From Campylobacteraceae bacterium (GTDB lineage: Bacteria; Campylobacterota; Campylobacteria; Campylobacterales; Arcobacteraceae), in contig JABXII010000027.1 of assembly GCA_013373175.1 (NCBI GenBank), forward strand, positions 1 to 64,000: a DNA stretch of 64,000 bases, read 5' to 3'. Positions 8,920 through 16,928 of this stretch are shown one piece after another. The notes under the pieces are model-generated. The model was not told the DNA's origin. It worked only from the letters and a program-made list of their open reading frames with translations, and ran no database searches. The translations under genes were made by a program, and so were the position numbers. Numbering within the stretch: the stretch's first letter is position 1; every line of letters starts with the position of its first letter.

Positions 8920-9153
8920 ATGCAAGAATATTTAACGAATACAATAAATACTTTTAAAGAAGAGTCTGCAATTAATAGAATTGTTTATAATATTATTACT
9001 GTTATTAAAACAACGCACGATTACGAGTCTGCAATAAATCTTATAAAAGAGAATAATATAAAACTTGAAGATATTGTTTCTAGAAGTGTAAGATTACCTG
9101 TTGCTGACTTAATTCACTTAGCAGATTTAATGATTTTAAAAAAAGGTAAATAA
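8920..9153 (+). CDS. Small helical protein, first of a tandem paralogous pair
   Basis: This is a 77-residue, mostly helical protein with no signal peptide or membrane segment. I do not recognise the family. Residues of about 29-76 align without gaps to the next gene's product (16 of 48 identical by my count, including the end LADxxxxKK). The pair therefore arose by tandem duplication. A GGA ribosome site lies 9 bases upstream. It is likely cytoplasmic and could be an interaction or regulatory domain. It is co-directional with the second gene, 3 bases apart. Confidence 0.75.
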   Translation: MQEYLTNTINTFKEESAINRIVYNIITVIKTTHDYESAINLIKENNIKLEDIVSRSVRLPVADLIHLADLMILKKGK

Positions 9154-9156
9154 CTA

Positions 9157-9333
9157 ATGAATGAAGTGATTAGTAAAATTGTTTATCTTATAAAAAAAGA
9201 AGTGAATTTTGATGAAGCTGCTAATTTAATGATTCAGAATAGTATAACTATAGAAAAGTTATCTCAACAAACATTAAAGCTATCTCAACTAGATTTAGCA
9301 AGATTAGCAGATAAGATATTGCAAAAAAAGTAG
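9157..9333 (+). CDS. Small helical protein, second of the tandem pair
   Basis: This is a 58-residue ORF starting ATG at 9157, three bases after the previous stop, with AAAGG about 10 bases upstream. The product begins MNEVISKIVYLIKKEVNFDE and ends DLARLADKILQKK. It matches the C-terminal two thirds of the 77-residue neighbour: same hydrophobic spacing, a shared NL....N.I..E motif, and the L-x-x-DL-x-x-LAD-x-x-x-x-KK end. This homology supports both as real genes. The function is unknown. It ends just before a hairpin shared with the convergent glutathione synthetase gene. Confidence 0.75.
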   Translation: MNEVISKIVYLIKKEVNFDEAANLMIQNSITIEKLSQQTLKLSQLDLARLADKILQKK

Positions 9334-9334
9334 C

Positions 9335-9355
9335 TAAGAGAAAACTACTCTCTTA
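9335..9355. terminator. Shared terminator hairpin between convergent genes
   Basis: TAAGAGA pairs with TCTCTTA, a perfect 7-bp stem with a 7-base loop. It starts right after the stop at 9333 and covers the final codons of the convergent gene ending at 9345. Confidence 0.5.
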
Positions 9356-10376
9356 ACTCACTTAGTCTTTTTAGAAGATACTCTAACTCAGCTCTTTTTT
9401 CAACTTTTTCATGAACTTTTTCTTCTAGGAAATCTACAACGCTTTTGTGCAGTTTAAGCTTTGAAAGTTTATTGATATTTGTAATTCCCCCAGGATTTAA
9501 AACATTTACTTCTAAAATTTTATCTCCTATCATATCTAAGCCTGCAAAATATATTCCATCAGATAGAAGTTTTTTCCCAACTTTATTACAAATAGCTTTT
9601 TGAGACTCTGTTAAAGTATATTTATGAGCACTTCCTCCTGTTTGGATATTTGCTCTTACTTCTCCATCTGCTGGTTTTCTATGATATGCACCTATTGCTT
9701 TACCATTTAACATCATCACTCTTACATCACCATTTTCAGCACCATGAATATACTCTTGTAAAATAACATAGTTTTCACCTGAACTATCAATATAAAAATC
9801 AAGTAAAGAGTTGATATTTGACTTTGCATTTTTTTCTAAAACAATAACACCTCTACCACCTGAACCATCAAGGGGTTTTAAAATCATTTTTTCTTCTTGA
9901 GATTCTTCAATGATTTTTTTAATATATTTTTTACTTCCTGAAACATGAGTTTTAGGTAAATAACTATTTGTTGGGTCATGGAAAGTTGTTGTATACAGTT
10001 TGTTATTTGCTTTTCTAATTCCATCCACATCATTAATAATTATTGTTTCATCTTTTACAGAATCTAAAAAGTTAAAGACAATTGGTGAAATAGGAGGGTC
10101 TTTTCTTATCATAATACAGTCAAAAGCATGGAGTGCTTTTAGTTTAACTTGAAACTCACATTTTTTATAAAATGACGTTACAGAATCTGGAACTTTATCC
10201 TCAAATACAATCGTTTTAGCAAAGCCATGAACGATATTATTTCTAACTGTTAAGTCGTTTGTATAAAGTATAGATACTTTGTGTCCTCTTTGTATACACT
10301 CTTTAATAATCGCAAGAGTAGTACTTTTTACTGGTTCAATATTGTCCCAATGCTCAATAATAAACGCAACATGCAT
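9345..10376 (-). CDS. gshB: Glutathione synthetase-like ATP-grasp enzyme
   Basis: GshB joins glycine to gamma-glutamylcysteine using ATP. The product has 343 residues from the ATG at 10376. An open frame extends 28 codons further upstream, but AAGGAT is well placed for this ATG and the upstream part overlaps the kinase gene. ATP-grasp features are visible: MILKPLDGSGGRGV (phosphate-binding loop, about 165-178), VILQEYIHGAENGDVRVMMLNGKAIGA, and EVNVLNPGGITNIN (metal/substrate loop, about 285-298). It lies 43 bases downstream of the sensor kinase. It could be another glutathione-synthetase-like ligase, but the motif order fits GshB. Confidence 0.85.
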   Translation of the reverse strand: MHVAFIIEHWDNIEPVKSTTLAIIKECIQRGHKVSILYTNDLTVRNNIVHGFAKTIVFEDKVPDSVTSFYKKCEFQVKLKALHAFDCIMIRKDPPISPIVFNFLDSVKDETIIINDVDGIRKANNKLYTTTFHDPTNSYLPKTHVSGSKKYIKKIIEESQEEKMILKPLDGSGGRGVIVLEKNAKSNINSLLDFYIDSSGENYVILQEYIHGAENGDVRVMMLNGKAIGAYHRKPADGEVRANIQTGGSAHKYTLTESQKAICNKVGKKLLSDGIYFAGLDMIGDKILEVNVLNPGGITNINKLSKLKLHKSVVDFLEEKVHEKVEKRAELEYLLKRLSELRE

Positions 10377-10419
10377 TTTTTTATCCTTCGTAAAAATTAA
10401 TCTATAATTATACTCTATC

Positions 10420-13191
10420 TTAGCTATTTTCAGGGAAAGTAATTTTGAAATTAGCTCCAAAGTATGGTTTAGAGTTTAAAATAAACTGCTCATTTGATAG
10501 TTTAATTGTTCCATGTAAATGTTTAGTAATAATCTGTGAAGACATATAAAGACCTATGCCTGTTCCTTGACTTTTGTGTTTTGTTGTAAAATATGGTTCA
10601 AAGATTCTTGATTGTATCTTTTCGGGAACTCCTCCTGCACTATCTTTAATACAGATAACTATGTTATTATTTTCTTTGTGTGCTAGTATGTATATTTGTT
10701 TGTCTTCAATGTTATTTTGATTTAAAGCATCTATTGCATTATTAAATATATTTAACAATACTTGAGTTAACTCACTTTCTAAAGTTGTAATACTAATATT
10801 TTCAATCTTTTTAGTTAGTTTTATATTTGAAGATTTGATTTTTGATGTGATTAAATATAAAGATTTATCAATACAAGATGCTATATCAAAATGGGTATTT
10901 TCTTTATTTGGATTGAAGAAGTTTCTAAAATCATCAATTGTCTTAGATAGATATTGAGTATGCTCATTAATAGCTCTTACATTTTCCAACAAGTGTTGTT
11001 TTGGAAGTTCATTATCTATTTCAAGGTTTAATTGCATTCCTGTAGAAACAGTAGAAATAACAGATAAAGGCTGTCTCCATTGATGGGCAATGTTTTCCAA
11101 CATCTCACCCATTGCTGCCATTTTTGATTGTTGGGCTAAGATTGTATCTTTCTCTCTTTTTTCTTGCTCTAACTCTTTTATTTTTGTTATATCTAAAATA
11201 GTTCCAATTATTAAAAGTGGATTGTTCTTCTCATCAAACTTAGTAATCTTTGAGGTGATTTGTAAGTATTTAATAGTTTTTTTATTAATTATAATTCTAA
11301 ACTCATTTACCAATTTATTTTTAGTAGAGACTAGTTTATTTAGATGACTTTTTACGATTCTTTTATCATCTTCATGCACATAAGATAAGAGTAAATCAAC
11401 GGTAGGTTTTATTTGGTTTGGATATAAGCCAAACATTTTAAAATGCTCATTACTCCAATATAATTCATCTTTTTTTATTTCATATTGAAAACTTCCTAAA
11501 TGAGCAATCTTTTGAGCTTCATCTAGAAGATAATTTGCTCTTTTTAATTTCTTTGTTTTATCTTCAACTTTTTTTTCTAGGGATTCATTTAGTTGTTTTA
11601 ATTCTTTTGTTCTTTCTTCAACTTTTTCTTTTAAAAGTCTATTTTGTTTTATGCTTGTTTGGTTTTTAAATACAAGAATTATAACTATTGTAAATATAAC
11701 AAATAGGGCAACCCAAAGTTGATTGTAATTGAAGTTATCTTCGAACTGAACATTATCCCATTTATTTATTATACTTTCAAGTTCTTGTTCATCTAAAGTG
11801 TTGATAGCTTTATCTAAAGCACTATGTAATAAAGGATAATCTTTTCTTATCATTACTCTAAGGTCAAAATTCAGATTTGTATTTCCAGAAATCTTTAGAG
11901 TTTCAAAACCTAATTTTCCAATATTGTATGTAAGGGTTGGTTTAATATCAATATAAGCAAATGCATTTTCATTTTCAACAGCACTAAGACCTTCTTTGGG
12001 ACTTTTAACTAAGAGTAGTTTTAAATGTGGATATTTTTCTTTTAATAGTTTATGGGCAGTAAAGTTTTCTCCTACTGCAATTTTCTTATCTTGGATTTGT
12101 TCTATATTTTCAATAAAGTTTTCATCTTTAAGTGTAACAATAGAAATAGGAAAAGAGATATAAGGTTTTGTAAAAAGAGCATACTCTTCTCTATCTTGCG
12201 TTTTACCTGTACTAAAAATAATATCTTGATGTTTTTGCTTTATACTTTTAAGTTGTCTTGTAAAACTGTTAAAAAAAGCATATTTTGTGTTTAAGTTTAA
12301 TTTTTCTTCTAATAACTGCCAAATTTCAGATGAGATACCAGCAGGGATATTTGCTTTTGATTTAAACACGAAAGGTTTCCAATCCCTTGAAATAGAAACA
12401 TTTAGGTCTGTATTTTTAATAAAATTTAGTTCTTCTTTTGTTAGGTTTGTATCTTTTATTTGATTATAGAATTTAAACTTTTCATTTATAATCCATTTGC
12501 TCTCTATATCATAAAGCTCTTCTTTTGAAAGATTATTAAAGCCTTTGTTGAATGTATCAATTAATTTATTATCACGAGCAATTGCTTGTATGTTTGATAG
12601 TTTAGAAAGCAATTCAATAGGTTTTATTTTATGAAACTGCCTTTTTTGTAAAGTATAAAATTCAATTGCAATCTTATCCTCATATAATAAATCAATCTTT
12701 TTTGAAATCAAGTCATTTACAGCATTATCATAATCTTGATAAACAATAACCATAGAATTTGGAAAGTTTCTTTTTATAACTTTTTCATAATCACTTCCAA
12801 TAATACCAATTATATATGAAGCGTGTTTTTCAAAACTTTTGCTAGTATCTTTATGGGTAAAAAGAGAAGTTTTACTTTTATAAAAAGGTTTTGAACCTTT
12901 CATCCATTTTTTATAAGTTTCAGTCCCTAAGAAAAAATCTACTCTTTCATTCTTTACTAAATCAATTGAGTTTTGCCAAAGTTTACCATTTATGAAGTTT
13001 ATTTTGTAGTTATTTTTTTCTGCCCAAAGTTTCCAATAATCTATTAAAAGTCCTTGAGGTTGTTTATTCTCTATATATGAAAAAGGGGCATAATTAGGGT
13101 CAAATGAGACAGTAAAATTTTTTTTAAGTGGTTGTGCTAATAAAAAGCATGAAAACGAAAAAATAATAAATACTATTTTAAATCTCAACAT
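10420..13191 (-). CDS. Sensor histidine kinase with two periplasmic substrate-binding domains
   Basis: This is a 923-residue membrane kinase. A signal peptide (about 1-19) is followed by two bacterial type-3 solute-binding domains in tandem (about 25-235 and 250-480; VSFDPNYAPFSYIENKQPQG and VSISRDWKPFVF mark their starts). Next come a membrane helix at about 494-511, a coiled coil, a PAS domain (about 560-670), a dimerisation domain with H-box NIAHQWRQPLSVIS (phospho-acceptor His near 701), and an ATPase domain (NNAIDALNQ, GGVPEKIQSRIFEPYFTTK, GTGIGLYMS). The architecture resembles BvgS/EvgS but lacks receiver and Hpt domains, so a separate response regulator is needed; none is adjacent. It probably senses a small amino-acid-like ligand. 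Confidence 0.92.
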   Translation of the reverse strand: MLRFKIVFIIFSFSCFLLAQPLKKNFTVSFDPNYAPFSYIENKQPQGLLIDYWKLWAEKNNYKINFINGKLWQNSIDLVKNERVDFFLGTETYKKWMKGSKPFYKSKTSLFTHKDTSKSFEKHASYIIGIIGSDYEKVIKRNFPNSMVIVYQDYDNAVNDLISKKIDLLYEDKIAIEFYTLQKRQFHKIKPIELLSKLSNIQAIARDNKLIDTFNKGFNNLSKEELYDIESKWIINEKFKFYNQIKDTNLTKEELNFIKNTDLNVSISRDWKPFVFKSKANIPAGISSEIWQLLEEKLNLNTKYAFFNSFTRQLKSIKQKHQDIIFSTGKTQDREEYALFTKPYISFPISIVTLKDENFIENIEQIQDKKIAVGENFTAHKLLKEKYPHLKLLLVKSPKEGLSAVENENAFAYIDIKPTLTYNIGKLGFETLKISGNTNLNFDLRVMIRKDYPLLHSALDKAINTLDEQELESIINKWDNVQFEDNFNYNQLWVALFVIFTIVIILVFKNQTSIKQNRLLKEKVEERTKELKQLNESLEKKVEDKTKKLKRANYLLDEAQKIAHLGSFQYEIKKDELYWSNEHFKMFGLYPNQIKPTVDLLLSYVHEDDKRIVKSHLNKLVSTKNKLVNEFRIIINKKTIKYLQITSKITKFDEKNNPLLIIGTILDITKIKELEQEKREKDTILAQQSKMAAMGEMLENIAHQWRQPLSVISTVSTGMQLNLEIDNELPKQHLLENVRAINEHTQYLSKTIDDFRNFFNPNKENTHFDIASCIDKSLYLITSKIKSSNIKLTKKIENISITTLESELTQVLLNIFNNAIDALNQNNIEDKQIYILAHKENNNIVICIKDSAGGVPEKIQSRIFEPYFTTKHKSQGTGIGLYMSSQIITKHLHGTIKLSNEQFILNSKPYFGANFKITFPENS

Positions 13192-13278
13192 TTTTAATCC
13201 ACTATAATTTATGTGAAAGTATTATATCAGAAAAAGATAACTTACTAATAAATGGTTGTTTATAAATTACTATTCTTT

Positions 13279-13302
13279 GATATTTAATAGATACTAAATA
13301 TC
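13279..13302. promoter_or_regulatory. Inverted repeat upstream of the coaX-hisG operon promoter
   Basis: GATATTTA and TAAATATC form an 8-bp inverted repeat with an 8-base spacer. It ends 8 bases before a TATAAT (13310-13315) that is a good -10 box for the gene starting at 13345. The position over the -35 region suggests an operator. No known factor is recognised. Confidence 0.35.
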
Positions 13303-13309
13303 CTTTGTA

Positions 13310-13315
13310 TATAAT
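13310..13315 (+). promoter_or_regulatory. -10 box of the 13345-15571 operon
   Basis: This is a perfect TATAAT hexamer 29 bases before the first start codon, followed by AAGGGA as ribosome site. It is the only strong promoter-like signal in the 153-base gap between the divergent kinase gene and this operon. Confidence 0.5.
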
Positions 13316-13344
13316 ATCTTTAAATAGAAATAACAAGGGAAAAT

Positions 13345-13677
13345 TTGAAAGATATTACAAAATACTATTTAAATAAAGATATTTTATTTAAAGATATAGA
13401 AGAAGTAAGTCCAAAAGAATTAAAAAGTAGAAAAAAAATAAAAATATTTGTGGCAACTTCAACAAATAAAGACTATTATGCAATATTTATAGTAGATTCA
13501 AAAAGTAGATTTATAAGAAAAAATGCAGAAGATTTAATGCAAATGGAAGCTATATTAGCAGACTATAAAGAACATAATTTCAAGAAAAAAGAGTTAGTTA
13601 TCTCTTCACCTTTATGTTCTAAAGCTAAAAAGCTACTAGAAGAGAATAGATGGAGAGTAAGAGTTGATTTTATGTGA
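13345..13677 (+). CDS. Hypothetical protein, first gene of coaX-hisG operon
   Basis: This is a 110-residue, basic, soluble protein that I cannot assign to a family. It has an alternating beta/alpha pattern (KIKIFVATSTNKDYYAIFIVDSKSRFI, ELVISSPLCSKAKKLLEENRWRV), suggesting a small alpha/beta fold. The start is TTG at 13345 with AAGGGA 4 bases upstream. It overlaps coaX by 14 bases, so translation of the two is probably coupled, and it is expected to be expressed with CoaX and HisG. Confidence 0.75.
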   Translation: MKDITKYYLNKDILFKDIEEVSPKELKSRKKIKIFVATSTNKDYYAIFIVDSKSRFIRKNAEDLMQMEAILADYKEHNFKKKELVISSPLCSKAKKLLEENRWRVRVDFM

Positions 13678-14290
13678 TATTGGCAATACAACTTTTCATT
13701 TTCATGTTAATGGAAAAGAACAAAGATATTTAGTAAATTCTCATATTCCAGATTTTGAACAACGAGTTTATTATGTATCAGTAAATGAAAATGCAACGGC
13801 AAAATTAAAACTTACAAATGAAGATATAGTTGATTTAGAACCATATATAAAATTTAAAACAAAATATGTTGGTATGGGATTAGATAGAAAAATTGCCTGT
13901 TGTTTTATTGAAGATGGAATAATAGTTGACGCAGGAAGTGCAATAACTGTTGATATTATAAAAAAAGGTAAACACAAAGGTGGATTTATACTTCCTGGAC
14001 TAAAAGCTTATAAAGATATTTACCCTCAAATTTCCCATAAGTTAAATGTTGATTTAAATACAAAGGTAAATTTAGATAAAATCCCCCTTTGTACTAAAGA
14101 TGCAATCTCTTATGCTATATTAAAATCAATTATAGAACCAATAAAAAAAGTAAGTAAGAAAAAACAGATTACTTTTACGGGTGGAGATGGAAAATTTTTG
14201 AGTAAATTTTTTGACAATAGCATCTATAAAAAAGATATAATTTTTGAAAATATGAGAAGGATAATTAATGCTAACGATTGCATTACCTAA
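13664..14290 (+). CDS. coaX: Type III pantothenate kinase
   Basis: CoaX phosphorylates pantothenate, the first step of coenzyme A synthesis. The 208-residue product shows the ASKHA-fold motifs of the type III enzyme: ILCDIGNTTFHF at the N-terminus (phosphate loop), a short YVGMGLDRKIAC segment, IIVDAGSAITVDII (catalytic Asp region, about 86-99), GGFILPG (about 106-112) and TFTGGDGKFLSKFF near the end. The start is TTG at 13664, inside the preceding gene. It overlaps hisG by 23 bases. Confidence 0.93.
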   Translation: MILCDIGNTTFHFHVNGKEQRYLVNSHIPDFEQRVYYVSVNENATAKLKLTNEDIVDLEPYIKFKTKYVGMGLDRKIACCFIEDGIIVDAGSAITVDIIKKGKHKGGFILPGLKAYKDIYPQISHKLNVDLNTKVNLDKIPLCTKDAISYAILKSIIEPIKKVSKKKQITFTGGDGKFLSKFFDNSIYKKDIIFENMRRIINANDCIT

Positions 14291-14885
14291 GGGAAGAATA
14301 GCAAAAGAGACTCTTTCTAAGTTTGAAAAAGCATTTGATGAAGAGTTTGTTTTTGAAGATAGAAAACTTATTTTAGAAAAAGCTGGATTTAGATTTTTAA
14401 ATGTAAGAAATCAAGATGTACCTACTTATGTTATGCATGGAGCAGCAGATTTAGGTGTAGTTGGACTTGATGTATTAGAAGAAAAAGAATACGATTTAAT
14501 CAAACTACTTGATTTACAACTAGGATATTGTAAAGTTGCCTTTGGACTTATCAAAGGGCAAGAACTTGATATGACAAAAAGTAAAATCACAGTTGCTACA
14601 AAACATGAAAAAATTGCAAAAAGATATTTTGAAGAAAAGGCAATGGCAGTTGATATTATCAAACTTTATGGTTCTATTGAATTAGCTCCATTAGTAAACC
14701 TTGCTGATTGTATTGTTGATATTGTAGAAACAGGTGCAACAATGAAGCAAAATGGTTTAGAAGTAGGGCCTACTATTATGGAAAGTAGCGCACACTTAAT
14801 TGCAAACAAAAATGCTTATTATGCAAAAAAAGATAAGATTTTTGATTTAAAAGAAAAATTAGAAGCTGTAATTCAATGGGATTAA
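14268..14885 (+). CDS. hisG: ATP phosphoribosyltransferase, short form
   Basis: HisG condenses ATP and PRPP in the first step of histidine synthesis. The 205-residue product begins LTIALPKGRIAKE and contains FLNVRNQDVPTYVMHGAADLGVVGLDVL and the PRPP-binding loop DCIVDIVETGATMKQNGLE (about 155-173). At this length it lacks the C-terminal regulatory domain, so it should need a HisZ partner, which is not in this window. The ATG at 14268 lies within the end of coaX, and the gene overlaps the methyltransferase by 10 bases. Confidence 0.95.
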   Translation: MLTIALPKGRIAKETLSKFEKAFDEEFVFEDRKLILEKAGFRFLNVRNQDVPTYVMHGAADLGVVGLDVLEEKEYDLIKLLDLQLGYCKVAFGLIKGQELDMTKSKITVATKHEKIAKRYFEEKAMAVDIIKLYGSIELAPLVNLADCIVDIVETGATMKQNGLEVGPTIMESSAHLIANKNAYYAKKDKIFDLKEKLEAVIQWD

Positions 14886-15571
14886 ATTTATACTCAAAAA
14901 TAGAACCTTATTTAGACTTTTATGATGAGGTTTATACTTTACATAATGAGTTTATGTCTATTGTTTTTCATAAAGAGTTAGACAATATTTTAGATGTAGG
15001 TTGTGGACAAGGTTTTTTTGTTGAGAGCCTAAATTTAAATCAAAAAAAAGCATTTGGAATTGATTTAAGTAACGAGCAAATTCAAGCTTGTTATCATAGA
15101 GGCATAGAAAATGTTGCTTGTCTGGATTTAAAAGATGTAAAAGAAAAATATGATTGTATAACAGCTATTTTTGATGTAATAAACTATATTGATAAAGAGA
15201 ATTTAAAAGAATTTTTTCAAAATGTTTATAATAGTTTAACTGATGAGGGATACTTTATCTTTGATGTAAATACTCTTTTTGGTTTTGAAGATGTAGCACA
15301 AGGGTGTATAACTATGGATTTTGATGATAGGTTCATAGCCATTGATGCTACTTATGAAGATGAAAAGTTAGTTACTGATTTAACTTTATTTATTAAAGAA
15401 GAAGATGAAACTTTTAAAAAAGAAAAAGATTTTATAACTCAATATTATCACAGTAAAGATAGATTAAAAAAGATATTAAAAAAAGTTGGCTTTGAAGTTG
15501 AAGAAGTAAGAGATTTCAGTCTTCACAGCGATGAAGAAGCTGATAAGCAAATTTATATCTGTAAGAAATAG
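14876..15571 (+). CDS. SAM-dependent class I methyltransferase
   Basis: The product has 231 residues and a Rossmann-type methyltransferase core: ILDVGCGQGFFVESL (motif I, about 38-52), KAFGIDLSNEQI (motif II) and DCITAIFDVINYI (motif IV), then GYFIFDVNTLFGFED. The substrate is not evident. It overlaps the end of hisG by 10 bases and closes the operon. Its last codons form one arm of a long inverted repeat shared with the convergent gene. Confidence 0.85.
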   Translation: MGLNLYSKIEPYLDFYDEVYTLHNEFMSIVFHKELDNILDVGCGQGFFVESLNLNQKKAFGIDLSNEQIQACYHRGIENVACLDLKDVKEKYDCITAIFDVINYIDKENLKEFFQNVYNSLTDEGYFIFDVNTLFGFEDVAQGCITMDFDDRFIAIDATYEDEKLVTDLTLFIKEEDETFKKEKDFITQYYHSKDRLKKILKKVGFEVEEVRDFSLHSDEEADKQIYICKK

Positions 15572-15605
15572 AAGTTTAAACGTTACAGCTTAAAACTTCT
15601 ATTTC
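15565..15605. terminator. Bidirectional terminator spanning both convergent gene ends
   Basis: GAAATAGAAGTTT (15565-15577) pairs perfectly with AAACTTCTATTTC (15593-15605), a 13-bp stem with a 15-base loop. The left arm includes the stop of the methyltransferase gene, and the right arm lies in the C-terminal codons of the convergent GGDEF gene. Confidence 0.6.
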
Positions 15606-16919
15606 AATTCTATTTCTTCCTAAAGCTTTTGCTTTATATAAAGCGTTATCTGCTCTATTAAAAATCTCTCTTTTTGTATCATTTTTGTGATATTGAGAAA
15701 TCCCCGCTGAACATGTTAAAGTTAAATTGTCTTTGAAATCATGTATTTCAACTGTTGAACGTATTTTTTCTGCAACTAAAATTGCTTCTTCAATACTAGT
15801 GTGTGGAAGTAAAACTATAAACTCTTCTCCACCCCATCTAGCTACTACATCACTTTTTCTTGAACTAAAGTTTAAAATCTTAGCAAAGTCTTGTAGTACA
15901 GAATCGCCTTTTAGGTGTCCATATGAATCATTTACTTTTTTAAAGTGGTCAATATCTACAAGTAAAATTGTAAAAATACCATTTTCATATCTATCAAGTT
16001 TTTTTATTTCATACTCTAAAAAAGATTCAAACTTTTGTCTATTATAAATTTTTGTTAGGTAATCAGTTGAAGCTAGCTCTTCTAATTCTGCTTTTGTTTG
16101 AATTAAAGCTTCATTTGTTTTAGAAATTTCACTTCCTTCTTTTTTCATAAGCTCTATCCATTTATTATAAACAATTCTTAAAAGTTCTTTTTGTGAAATT
16201 ATTCCTGTTACATAACCATTGTCATTTTCAATAATAATTCTTTTGAATTTTTGTTTTCTTATAAAAGCTAAAGCATCTGCAATTGTAGATTGTTCTTTTA
16301 AAGTTTTTATAGGACTTGTCATAAAGTTTGAAATTTTTTGTGTTAAATCACTATCTAGATGAATAAGATTGATAAAATCCTTAGATGTAAAAATTCCAAC
16401 AGCTTTTTCGTCATTGTCTTTAATAATAACAGCATCATTTCCACTGTGCTTAATAAGTTTTACTGCGTGAAGTGCTGATGAATCTTTGTATGCAAATACT
16501 GCTTGGTAGTTTAAGATTAAATTACCAAGAGTTTGTCTTTCCATTAACATTTGAGGGTCAATATTATTAATTATATCTGTATATGAAATAATACCTTCTA
16601 ACTTACTATTTTCCCCAGAAATCACCATGTACTCTTCAGTTGAATTTATTTCATTTAGAAGGTTAACTAAATTAAGGTTTTTATCTATAACCTTAACTTT
16701 TCTTAATCCCAAATCTTTAAGTTTAGTTGTGTGGTCTACTCTTTCTAGTTTAAAATCAATTAGTTGTGAAGTTGTAAGAATTTGATAATCTGAAGAGTTA
16801 TTAACAACAATCGTCCTAAGATTTGAAGCTGCCATTTTCTTAACTGCCTCTTCTAGTGTTTTATTTGAATCTATAGTAACTATATCTTTAATTGCTATAT
16901 CTAATACTTCAGGTATCAT
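15576..16919 (-). CDS. CBS-domain diguanylate cyclase
   Basis: The product has 447 residues. The N-terminal part (about 1-255) holds repeated CBS motifs, apparently four arranged as two Bateman pairs (VKDIVTIDSNKTLEEAV, GIISYTDII, AVGIFTSKDFI, TGIISQKELL), which usually bind adenine nucleotides. A coiled linker leads to a GGDEF domain (about 285-440) with DHFKKVNDSYGHLKGD and the active site GGEEF near 362. RKSD lies exactly five residues before it, the inhibitory I-site for c-di-GMP feedback. It follows trpS by 9 bases, so it is likely co-transcribed, linking nucleotide state to c-di-GMP synthesis. Confidence 0.92.
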   Translation of the reverse strand: MIPEVLDIAIKDIVTIDSNKTLEEAVKKMAASNLRTIVVNNSSDYQILTTSQLIDFKLERVDHTTKLKDLGLRKVKVIDKNLNLVNLLNEINSTEEYMVISGENSKLEGIISYTDIINNIDPQMLMERQTLGNLILNYQAVFAYKDSSALHAVKLIKHSGNDAVIIKDNDEKAVGIFTSKDFINLIHLDSDLTQKISNFMTSPIKTLKEQSTIADALAFIRKQKFKRIIIENDNGYVTGIISQKELLRIVYNKWIELMKKEGSEISKTNEALIQTKAELEELASTDYLTKIYNRQKFESFLEYEIKKLDRYENGIFTILLVDIDHFKKVNDSYGHLKGDSVLQDFAKILNFSSRKSDVVARWGGEEFIVLLPHTSIEEAILVAEKIRSTVEIHDFKDNLTLTCSAGISQYHKNDTKREIFNRADNALYKAKALGRNRIEIEVLSCNV

Positions 16920-16928
16920 ATTTTTTCC

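Noticed and set aside
9345-10460. Longer N-terminus of the glutathione synthetase-like protein (start at 10460)
   Set aside because: The extra 28 residues overlap the upstream kinase end, have no family similarity, and a good AAGGAT site favours the ATG at 10376.
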